A stretch of DNA of 64,000 nucleotides from Microbaculum marinisediminis (GTDB lineage: Bacteria > Pseudomonadota > Alphaproteobacteria > Rhizobiales > Tepidamorphaceae), in assembly GCF_025397915.1 (NCBI RefSeq), contig NZ_JALIDZ010000004.1:372001-436000 (forward strand), in the 5' to 3' direction. The notes beneath the pieces are model-generated. The model saw only the letters and a list, made by a program, of their open reading frames with translations, was not told the origin of the DNA and searched no databases. This document shows, piece by piece, positions 56,068-64,000 of this stretch. The first letter of the stretch is position 1, and the number at the start of each line of letters is the position of its first letter. A program made the translations under genes and the position numbers.

Positions 56068-56780
56068 GCCTGCCGGCTCCTGACGGAGCCGTGCGGGACA
56101 CCGACGACCGGGCCGCCTTTATTTGCGACAACACGCGGCCGCGGCCGGTGCCGCTGTGCCCGGAGATCACGGTGCGCGTGGCCGACGAGGCGCTGCCGCT
56201 GTGGCGCAAGACCGAGGAGGAGCTCGGCGAGATGGGCCTGCCGCCGCCGTTCTGGGCGTTCGCCTGGGCCGGCGGGCAGGCGTTGGCCCGGTACGTGCTG
56301 GATCACCCCGAAACCGTGCGGGGCCGTCGCGTGCTCGATCTCGGCGCCGGGTCCGGGCTGGTGGCGATCGCCGCGATGCGCGCCGGCGCGGCCGGCGCGA
56401 CCGCCGCCGACCCCGACCGCTGGGCGGCCGCCGCGATCGGCCTCAACGCCGCGCTGAACGGCGTTCGCGTCGACGTGGCCGCGGCGGATCTGCTCGACGG
56501 ACCGCTCGATATCCCCGGTGGCACGCCCGAGGGTGCCGTCCCGGAGACTGTCCTGGTCGGCGACCTGTTCTACGAAAAGCCGCTTGCCGGCCGGGTGCTG
56601 CGGTTTCTCGACCGCTGCCGCGATGCCGGCGCCACCGTCCTGATCGGCGATCCGGGGCGCAGCTACCTGCCGCGGGCGCGGCTCGAGAAACTCGCCGAGC
56701 ACGGCGTGCCGACGACGCGGGCGCTGGAGGACGCGGAGATCAAGCGCACGGCGGTATGGCGGCTCGTCGCCCGGGCGTGA
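56064..56780 (+). CDS. METTL20/ETF-beta-type class I SAM-dependent methyltransferase
   Basis: 238-aa methyltransferase from GTG 56064, which overlaps the EVE gene stop (GTGA). SAM motif I VLDLGAGSG is at 90-98; the motif DLFYE at 167-171 characterises the METTL20 group, whose bacterial members methylate lysines of electron-transfer flavoprotein beta. PFWAFAWAGGQALARYVL is another shared segment. Target here is inferred from family; no etf genes are in the window. Confidence 0.85.
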   Translation: MSLPAPDGAVRDTDDRAAFICDNTRPRPVPLCPEITVRVADEALPLWRKTEEELGEMGLPPPFWAFAWAGGQALARYVLDHPETVRGRRVLDLGAGSGLVAIAAMRAGAAGATAADPDRWAAAAIGLNAALNGVRVDVAAADLLDGPLDIPGGTPEGAVPETVLVGDLFYEKPLAGRVLRFLDRCRDAGATVLIGDPGRSYLPRARLEKLAEHGVPTTRALEDAEIKRTAVWRLVARA

Positions 56781-56802
56781 CCGACCAAAGGCCGAGGGCC
56801 CG

Positions 56803-56831
56803 GGTGTTCAAGCGCCAGGTGTTCAAGCGCC
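56803..56831. repeat. 15-bp tandem direct repeat
   Basis: GGTGTTCAAGCGCC at 56803-56816 and 56818-56831, one base apart, between the methyltransferase and the DUF1761 gene. Confidence 0.85.
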
Positions 56832-56925
56832 GGACGTTGGGGGAAATGCGCCGAGGCGCTTTCGCTCGGGCGCCGGCCTGGGCTACACATCGACGGGAAT
56901 CTCGTTCCGAGGGGAGACACCGGAC

Positions 56926-57327
56926 ATGGTATTCGACGGCATCAACTATCTCGCCGTGGTCATCGCGGCGGTCGTCGGCTTCGTCGCCAGCGCGCTGTGG
57001 TACAAGGCGTTCGGCAATGCCTGGCTGATGGCGCAGGGGCGCGCGCCCGGAGACACGACCCCGAAGCCGGGGCCCTTCGTCGTCGCCGGCGTGGCGCAGC
57101 TGCTGATGGCCTTCATGCTTGCCGGTGTGCTCGGCCATCTCGGCCAGATCAACCTGCAGAACGGCATCATCGGCGCGGCCTTCCTCTGGCTCGGCTTCGT
57201 CGCCACGACGATCGCCGTCAACGATTCGTTCCAGGGCTCCAAGGTGACGCTGACGCTGATCGACGCCGGTCACTGGCTGGTGGTTCTGGTGCTGATGGGC
57301 GCGATTATCGGCCTGTTCGGAGTCTGA
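56926..57327 (+). CDS. DUF1761 membrane protein
   Basis: 133-aa protein with four hydrophobic helices (about 8-28, 52-72, 82-102, 112-132). INYLAVVIAAVVGFVASALWY with KAFGNAW is the DUF1761 signature. Function unknown. GAGGGGAGA precedes the ATG. It has its own leader containing the 15-bp repeat. Confidence 0.88.
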   Translation: MVFDGINYLAVVIAAVVGFVASALWYKAFGNAWLMAQGRAPGDTTPKPGPFVVAGVAQLLMAFMLAGVLGHLGQINLQNGIIGAAFLWLGFVATTIAVNDSFQGSKVTLTLIDAGHWLVVLVLMGAIIGLFGV

Positions 57328-57468
57328 AATCCCGCGGGTCCGGCCGAAAGCGGGGCGAATCGTCGCCGTCGACCAAAGTTCGACGGTTCCGACATTGCCC
57401 GCCCCACGGCCGATCCGCATAATGCGCGCGATACGCGGCGCCGCCGGATAACGGCGAGCGCGACGATG

Positions 57469-57501
57469 GAATACCAGGGGAATACCAGGGAAATACCAGG
57501 G
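57469..57501. repeat. Three tandem 11-bp repeats in the acs leader
   Basis: GAATACCAGGG (57469-57479), GAATACCAGGG (57480-57490), AAATACCAGGG (57491-57501). The last unit supplies the first G's of the acs Shine-Dalgarno GGGAGG (57499-57504). Confidence 0.9.
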
Positions 57502-57512
57502 AGGTCTGGCCA

Positions 57513-59462
<1,950 letters not shown>

Positions 59463-59486
59463 GCCGGCGCAGCTCCCCGCCCGGTC

Positions 59487-59506
59487 ATCCCTGCGGAAGC
59501 GGGGAT
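59487..59506. repeat. REP-like palindrome downstream of acs
   Basis: ATCCCTGC-GGAA-GCGGGGAT, similar in style to the extragenic palindromes at 13.1 kb (the minus-strand reading gives IPASAGMT, a common artefact of such repeats). Confidence 0.6.
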
Positions 59507-59570
59507 CGCGCCGGCACCGCTGAGACGTCGTCGCTCAGACGTCGCCACTCGCTCCGGACACCTGCTTCAG

Positions 59571-59605
59571 CGCCCGGCCCCGTGATGGGGCCGGGCGTTG
59601 CCGTT
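59571..59605 (+). terminator. Terminator of acs
   Basis: CGCCCGGCCCC (59571-59581) pairs perfectly with GGGGCCGGGCG (59587-59597), loop GTGAT, then TTGCCGTTT. Very stable stem, modest T run. Confidence 0.75.
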
Positions 59606-59772
59606 TGCGCGCCCCACCGCCGCCAGGTCGCGGCCGTTCGGGGATCGCCCGCGCGCGATAGCCGAATTGCGTATTCGAAATTGCAGCCGGCCCTTGATAC
59701 AAACACCGGGATACAAACACCGGTTGTGGCGGGTGCGCCGCTATCGCTGGACTTTCGATCGTGGTCCGGGAC

Positions 59773-59805
59773 TTGATAAAAATACCAATAACCCCATAAT
59801 ATGGG
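59773..59805 (+). promoter_or_regulatory. Promoter with palindromic operator of the Xre pair
   Basis: TTGATA (59773-59778) and CATAAT (59795-59800) are 16 bases apart in an AT-rich pocket. CCCATA-A-TATGGG (59793-59805), a perfect 6-1-6 palindrome, covers the -10. Start would be near 59808, ten bases before the ATG, so the transcript is nearly leaderless. Confidence 0.6.
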
Positions 59806-59817
59806 CTTTGTGATATA

Positions 59818-60270
59818 ATGCCTTCGAAGCGTCGGACGGACCCGCTGTTCCTGGATGACGTCAAGACCATTCTGGGCGATCCGGCCGGCATCCTGCGAAA
59901 ACCGCCGACCAGGGCCGAGCTGGAGGAAGAGCGGCAGCTATGCGGTCTGCTTTGGGGCTATGCCGATGCGGGCGACGCCGAATGGGGCCCCGACAGCGAT
60001 CGCGCCGGCCTGCTGCACACCGCCGCCGGAGAGACGATCGAGGTTCGGTACATCAATTGGGGCGGCCAGATACTCGACCTGTTTCCGGTCCCCAAGCGGG
60101 TGCCGCGATGCCGGATCTGGTTCCTGCGCCACCCGGATGGAACCGAGTACCTGATCGCGATGACGAACGTAACGGAGATCGCGGAGGGGCATTTCCCGGA
60201 TCTGAACGGGATCGTGAGCCCGCGCGTCGCCGCGCTGCTGCCGGGCAGCTACATCGAGCAAGTGTCGTAA
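59818..60270 (+). CDS. Unrecognised 150-aa protein, first gene of an Xre-regulator pair
   Basis: 150 aa, no signal or membrane segment. The N-terminal half is acidic and helical (RAELEEERQLCGLLWGYAD); the C-terminal half looks beta-rich (IEVRYINWGGQILDLFPV, CRIWFLRHPDGTEYLIAM, AALLPGSYIEQV). No known toxin motif is evident, though size, order and a following Xre gene resemble reverse-order HigBA-type modules. No ribosome site lies before the ATG, consistent with a near-leaderless message. Confidence 0.7.
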   Translation: MPSKRRTDPLFLDDVKTILGDPAGILRKPPTRAELEEERQLCGLLWGYADAGDAEWGPDSDRAGLLHTAAGETIEVRYINWGGQILDLFPVPKRVPRCRIWFLRHPDGTEYLIAMTNVTEIAEGHFPDLNGIVSPRVAALLPGSYIEQVS

Positions 60271-60285
60271 GCGTACGAGGCCGCC

Positions 60286-61047
60286 ATGCGTGAGACGAAA
60301 CAGTACAAGTCCTTCGACAGCCTGATCGCGGATCGCGGCCAGGCCTTCGAAAGCGCGGCCGACGCGTACCGGTTGCTCACCGACACCGCCATGTCCGATG
60401 CCGAGTTCGCGGACGCCTTCTGGTACGAGCACCTGCGCCGCCGCATGGTCGCCGCGCGAAAGGCAAACCATACGCAGGCCGATCAGGCGCGCGCAATGAA
60501 GACCAGCCAGAGCGAGGTCTCGCGCCTCGAGAACAGCCTCGGGCCGGGGACGCGGCTGGGCACGCTGAGAAGCTATCTGGCGGCGTGCGGCACGTCCCTC
60601 GAGGCCATGCTGGCGGTACCGGCCGCGGCGCCGGACCCGGGGCGCGAGCCCGGCGAAGTGGCCGGCGAAGAGGCTGGCGGCCCGGCCGGCGAGAACGTCA
60701 CGCTCGTCATCGAGGGCGCCAAATTCGCCGGCCGCGAGGCCATCGGCGTGCTGGAGGCGATCCGGACCGTCATGAAGACGGTTCAGGAGACCCCGATGAG
60801 CGCCGCCGACCGGACGGCGTTCTTCCGGGCCTTCATCACGAATCTCGTCGACGCCAGGCTTCCGGCGCGGCTGTACGGCGACCATCCGGTCAAGCTGAAC
60901 ATGTCCGTTCCCGGCGACCAGACCGCGCCGGTGACGGGGGCCGGCGATCTGCAGGTGGTCACCGGAGACGGGCAGCCGTCGGATGACCTGATCACCGTGG
61001 CCGGCGCCAGACCGGCGGGCTCCGAAACCGCAGGCTCCGGAATCTGA
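60286..61047 (+). CDS. Xre-family helix-turn-helix protein
   Basis: 253 aa. A Cro/C1-type HTH lies at about 52-110 (MVAARKANHTQADQARAM, TSQSEVSRLENSL). A Pro/Gly/Ala-rich linker (115-140) leads to a C-terminal region of unknown fold (about 145-220) and an unstructured tail. It begins 15 bases after the 150-aa gene and probably binds the palindrome at 59793. Could be an antitoxin or a simple autorepressor. Confidence 0.82.
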   Translation: MRETKQYKSFDSLIADRGQAFESAADAYRLLTDTAMSDAEFADAFWYEHLRRRMVAARKANHTQADQARAMKTSQSEVSRLENSLGPGTRLGTLRSYLAACGTSLEAMLAVPAAAPDPGREPGEVAGEEAGGPAGENVTLVIEGAKFAGREAIGVLEAIRTVMKTVQETPMSAADRTAFFRAFITNLVDARLPARLYGDHPVKLNMSVPGDQTAPVTGAGDLQVVTGDGQPSDDLITVAGARPAGSETAGSGI

Positions 61048-61074
61048 TCCTTGATGGACAAGGCGTAATCCGAC

Positions 61075-61407
61075 ATGGCCGTGCTCCACGCAGTGATAAC
61101 CCTGATCTTCTGGGCTCTCTGGGTGCCGCTGGTGTACCTCGTCTCCAGCTGGCTGGTCGCGCGGTGGCCGTGGTCGGGCGACGTGCTCGGCGTGATCGGA
61201 ACCCTGATGCTGTTCTTCCCGACGGCCTCCGGCCTCGCCTGGGACGTCATCTCGCGGACGGGGCGGCCGCCCCTCGACCACACCGGCAATCCCGTCCCGC
61301 CGATCCAGGGCTATGCTGGCTTTTCCTGGGTGCGCATCTGCATCAACGCCATCGGCATTTCGCTGATCGGGGTCGGCTTCTTCGTCAATTACCTGGCACG
61401 ATCGTAG
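61075..61407 (+). CDS. Small membrane protein, function unknown
   Basis: 110 aa with three hydrophobic helices (about 5-28, 36-54, 84-106) and a Pro-rich loop (GRPPLDHTGNPVPPIQG). No family recognised. It follows the Xre gene by 27 bases and may share its transcript. Its stop codon lies in the first copy of a direct repeat. Confidence 0.6.
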   Translation: MAVLHAVITLIFWALWVPLVYLVSSWLVARWPWSGDVLGVIGTLMLFFPTASGLAWDVISRTGRPPLDHTGNPVPPIQGYAGFSWVRICINAIGISLIGVGFFVNYLARS

Positions 61408-61506
61408 ATCCTGGCACCATCCTAGCCGCCCGGACACCGCCGATGCGGGGGGTGCCAGGTGCGGGCATCCTGATACGGCGACCCGGATGCGGGCATTCTG
61501 ATAGGG
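61392..61506. repeat. Two pairs of short direct repeats between convergent genes
   Basis: CCTGGCACGATCGTAG (61392-61407) and CCTGGCACCATCCTAG (61410-61425), two mismatches; then TGCGGGCATCCTGATACGG (61460-61478) and TGCGGGCATTCTGATAGGG (61488-61506), two mismatches, period 28. Confidence 0.8.
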
Positions 61507-61518
61507 GCCGGCCGGCCC

Positions 61519-62049
61519 TCACCCCGAACACCAGCCCTTGCGCCCGGCCCCGCCATAGGGACGGGCATCGCCGCTCGCGAGCATGACCGCCGCCAGGTCG
61601 CGGCCGTCGCCCAGGCGCACGTCGGCGAGCACGCGGCCATGGTACTTGTCGCCCGAAATGCGCCACAGCGTGACCGGTCCCGCCGCCACCGCGGCGGCGG
61701 CGCGGCGCGTGGCCGCCCGGGCGCGGCGCGTCTCCTCGGCGCAGCGGCCGCGCAGCTCCGGCGCGTCGATGCCGCGCACCCGCACCAGCACATGCACGTC
61801 CTGGCCAAGCCAGACCCGGGCCGTGACCGCGATGGTGTCGCCGTCGACGACCCGCTCCACCCGCGCCGCCACCGGCCCCGGCAACGTCTCGGCGGCGGTG
61901 GCGGTCGCCACCCACCTCGGGGGTACCCAGGCGGGGGTCACCCCAGCGGGGGCCAGCCAAGCGGCTACCGCCCATGTGACGGCCAACCACAGGGCCGCCA
62001 TCGCGACGGCAACGGGGAGCGACAGGACAAGGCGCGCGACTCGGTGCAT
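61519..62049 (-). CDS. Thermonuclease (SNase-like) family protein with membrane anchor or signal
   Basis: 176 aa. A hydrophobic N-terminus (about 8-30) acts as signal or anchor; the SNase fold follows: RVVDGDTIAV (calcium/active-site region), RVRGIDAPELRG (with active-site Arg), and DKYHGRVLADVRL. An expected role is hydrolysis of nucleic acids outside the cytoplasm. The catalytic Glu/Arg pair is seen as E in APEL and R in GRV. Pro/Trp-rich linker is low-complexity. Confidence 0.85.
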   Translation of the reverse strand: MHRVARLVLSLPVAVAMAALWLAVTWAVAAWLAPAGVTPAWVPPRWVATATAAETLPGPVAARVERVVDGDTIAVTARVWLGQDVHVLVRVRGIDAPELRGRCAEETRRARAATRRAAAAVAAGPVTLWRISGDKYHGRVLADVRLGDGRDLAAVMLASGDARPYGGAGRKGWCSG

Positions 62050-62290
62050 GTCTCACGCATAGGAACAAAACCGGAACATGTCCAGATTTTATTCCTATCG
62101 TGGTTGGCGCGCGCGCCGGCGGCCGGCACCGCCTCGATGGTGATCGCGGAATAGATCGCGCCGTCCCGGTGTTATCCGCCCCGATGGTATCGGCTCTCGC
62201 GACAAGCACAGGTGACATGCGCAGGTGTCACCTTCCCTGGGGGCCGACCCGACCGGTTTCGCGTGGGGCCTGCGACACGATGGAGACGGC

Positions 62291-62740
62291 ATGAAACGGC
62301 AGATCATCCGGAATTCGACGACCACAGCGTTCGTCCTGCTGGCGACGCTCGCCATGTCCGCGACCGCGGAGGCCAGGGACACGCGGTCGCGCGTCGAATG
62401 CACGGCCACGGGACAGACGGACATCTCGATGCGTGCCCGCTACGAGGTCCGTACCGGCGGGCGCAACCGCGAAAAGTTCACCACCGAGTTCGAGGCCGGT
62501 CCGACCGCCGGCTTCCGGGCCGGCAACAGGCTCAAGGTGAAGGTCAAGCGCGCGACGGTCGGCCGGATGAGGCTGGAAAGACTCGTCGACGGCGACCTGG
62601 TCGCCGACCTCAATTTCGATACGAGGCGCCAGGCCGATGCGCGGCCGTTCCCGTCGAACTGGCCGGAAGGCGTCGGGCGCGGCACCAAGATCAGGATCCT
62701 GCGCGGCCGCACGCGCGTGCTGGGCTGCACCTTGTCCTGA
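62291..62740 (+). CDS. Exported basic protein of unknown function
   Basis: 149 aa with a signal peptide (1-28, cleavage after AEA). The mature protein is rich in Arg/Lys (RLKVKVKRATVG, KIRILRGRTRVLG) with two cysteines (VECTAT, LGCTLS), beta-rich by pattern. GGAG lies before ATG 62291; the frame extends further upstream but without similarity. No family recognised. Confidence 0.65.
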   Translation: MKRQIIRNSTTTAFVLLATLAMSATAEARDTRSRVECTATGQTDISMRARYEVRTGGRNREKFTTEFEAGPTAGFRAGNRLKVKVKRATVGRMRLERLVDGDLVADLNFDTRRQADARPFPSNWPEGVGRGTKIRILRGRTRVLGCTLS

Positions 62741-62758
62741 GGCCGCTACCACCCTCGG

Positions 62759-63709
62759 CTACAGCCGATAGATCCGCAGCGCGTTGTCGTGGAACAGCTT
62801 GCGCTGCTCCGCGAGGGGGAGATCGGAAACGACGGCGCGAAAGCCATCGAAGATGGTGGTGAAGGGGCCGGCGAGGCGGTCGACGGGGTAGTTGCTGGCG
62901 AACAGGCAGCGGTCGGTGCCGAAGATCGCGATGGCGTCGCGGATGACCGGGCCGTTGGCCGCCACCGTCCAGGGCCGGCCCGGCAGGCCGAGGCCGGAAA
63001 TCTTCAGCGCCACATTGGGCCGGGCGGCGACCGTCTCCAGCGCCGCGCGCCAGCCGGCGAGCGCCTCGGCGGAGCGGTCGGCGGGCAGGCCGGTGTGGTT
63101 GACGATGACGGGGATCGCGGGAAAGTCGGCGGCAAGCTCCGCGGCGGCGTCGAGATGCCACCACGGCGTCTGCAGGTCGTAGGAAAAGCCGTGCCATTCG
63201 AGCAGGGCGTAGCCCGCGCGCCATCGCGGATCGTCCATCGAGCCCCGGGCGCCGCGTATGGCGTCGCGCGGGCGGGCGGCGGCGGCGGGCTTGTGGCGGA
63301 TGCCGCGCGCCAGAGGGCTTCGCGCGTGGCCGGCCAGCACGTCGGCGATATCGGCGCGGTCCGGCTCGGCATGGCCGATCAGCGCGCTCGGCAACCCGTG
63401 CGCGGCTGCGACGCCCTCGAGCCAGCGCGTCTCGGCGACCGGGTCTGCGCGGTCCCACTCCGCCTCCATGTGCACCGTCCCGACGACCCGGTTCGGCCCG
63501 ATATCGCAGCGGTAGTCCGGCGGCAGGTAATTCCGCTTCAGCGCAGAATAGTCGCCGTAGCGGAACGGGATCGGCTCGGGATCGCAGAGCCAGGGATAGT
63601 AGTTCGTCTCCAGGTCCCAGAAATGCTGGTGGGCGTCGATGATCGGCAGGTCGGCGGCCGTCTCCTCTTTCATCGTCATCGTCTCGACCGTTCCCATCCC
63701 CGTTTCCAT
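62759..63709 (-). CDS. Amidohydrolase-2-family hydrolase (sugar-lactonase/PDC-lactonase-like)
   Basis: 316-aa TIM-barrel metal hydrolase (COG3618 group, which includes L-fuconolactonase and 2-pyrone-4,6-dicarboxylate lactonase). The HxH motif is at 27-29 in DAHQHFWD; HMEAEWD, NHTGLPAD and FASNYPVD complete the metal and catalytic set. ATG 63709 is chosen with CAGGG upstream; ATG 63697 is also possible. It is divergent from a dehydrogenase gene, perhaps one lactone-degrading route. Confidence 0.9.
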   Translation of the reverse strand: METGMGTVETMTMKEETAADLPIIDAHQHFWDLETNYYPWLCDPEPIPFRYGDYSALKRNYLPPDYRCDIGPNRVVGTVHMEAEWDRADPVAETRWLEGVAAAHGLPSALIGHAEPDRADIADVLAGHARSPLARGIRHKPAAAARPRDAIRGARGSMDDPRWRAGYALLEWHGFSYDLQTPWWHLDAAAELAADFPAIPVIVNHTGLPADRSAEALAGWRAALETVAARPNVALKISGLGLPGRPWTVAANGPVIRDAIAIFGTDRCLFASNYPVDRLAGPFTTIFDGFRAVVSDLPLAEQRKLFHDNALRIYRL

Positions 63710-63783
63710 GGCCCTGTTGCCATCGGGCGTACGATGCACCGTAATGCATACATTGTACGGCTGCACGCCAAGAGGGAATGGCC

Positions 63784-64000
63784 ATGAGCGAAACGGTGGG
63801 ATTCATCGGGCTGGGCCTGATGGGGGAAGGGTTCACGCGCCGGCTGATCGACACCGGGCGCCGGGTGGTCGGCTACGATATCGACGCGCGCCGGACCGAG
63901 GCGGCCGCCGGCTGGGGCGTCGAGGCGGCGGCGTCGCCGGCCGATGTCGCGGCGCGGGCCGACACGGTGCTCGTCTGCGTGCTCAACACGGCGGCCGTCG
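63784..64000 (+). CDS. 3-hydroxyisobutyrate dehydrogenase-family NAD(P)-binding protein, 3' end outside window
   Basis: First 72 residues only. GFIGLGLMGEGFTRRLIDTG is the beta-hydroxyacid dehydrogenase nucleotide motif, followed by YDIDARRTEA and DTVLVCVLN. Family members act on 3-hydroxyisobutyrate, tartronate semialdehyde and similar acids. ATG 63784 is chosen because AGAGGGA (63771-63777) is well spaced; the in-frame ATG at 63778 is too close to it. Confidence 0.88.
   Translation, partial: MSETVGFIGLGLMGEGFTRRLIDTGRRVVGYDIDARRTEAAAGWGVEAAASPADVAARADTVLVCVLNTAAV

Overview
The window is about 64 kb of GC-rich (mid-60s percent by eye), densely coded bacterial chromosome. Gene content and order point to an alphaproteobacterium, most likely of the Hyphomicrobiales (Rhizobiales): a hemC-hemD-Mic60/mitofilin-HemY run divergent from tsaD and gpsA, a DUF1127 protein, TTGACA-N17-CTAAAT-type promoters, and aerobic CoA-dependent aromatic degradation. 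No integrase, transposase, CRISPR array, rRNA operon or replication origin is visible. Two tRNA genes are present, Ala(CGC) and Thr(CGT). The first and last genes run off the window.

Layout. 1-5 kb: end of a hydrolase gene, rlmN with a coupled membrane-protein gene, a LysE exporter, a DsbA-like isomerase and argG. 5-19 kb: a SARP/TPR regulator divergent from a DUF1127 gene, a membrane FMN glutamate-synthase-like protein, an M50 protease with CBS domains, typA behind a terminator-like leader, an acetyltransferase, two exported proteins, ppa, folD, YggU, YggT, tRNA-Ala, a glutamine amidotransferase and an SDR. 19-29 kb: a sugar-acid locus (TerB-like protein, UxaA-type dehydratase, SMP-30 lactonase, CUT2 ABC transporter, FadR-family regulator) divergent from 2-dehydro-3-deoxygalactonokinase, with a FadR-type operator between the two arms.

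29-37 kb: one operon encoding a bifunctional anthraniloyl-CoA/salicylyl-CoA monooxygenase-reductase, an SDR, a MarR regulator, an enoyl-CoA hydratase, an acyl-CoA dehydrogenase, a benzoate/2-aminobenzoate-CoA ligase and a RidA-type deaminase. This set fits aerobic 2-aminobenzoate (anthranilate) breakdown via CoA thioesters. 37-46 kb: a DASS anion transporter, a Na+/H+ antiporter with a cyclic-nucleotide-binding domain, a PoxB-like enzyme, then an AraC regulator divergent from an SDR and a styrene/indole monooxygenase (StyA/IifC-like). The promoters of this last operon and of the anthranilate operon share a near-identical dyad, TTTCAAGC(T/A)TAAAG. This suggests one MarR-controlled regulon in which indole is oxidised toward anthranilate and anthranilate is then degraded through CoA intermediates. 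This is the most interesting proposal in the window.

46-64 kb: a CPBP protease, an exported repeat protein with a palindrome upstream, tRNA-Thr, the heme/Mic60 block, tsaD-gpsA-EVE-METTL20-like methyltransferase, DUF1761, acs behind an 11-bp triple repeat, an unrecognised gene paired with an Xre regulator (self-regulated pair by appearance), small membrane and exported proteins, a nuclease, and an amidohydrolase divergent from a 3-hydroxyisobutyrate-dehydrogenase-like gene that runs off the end.
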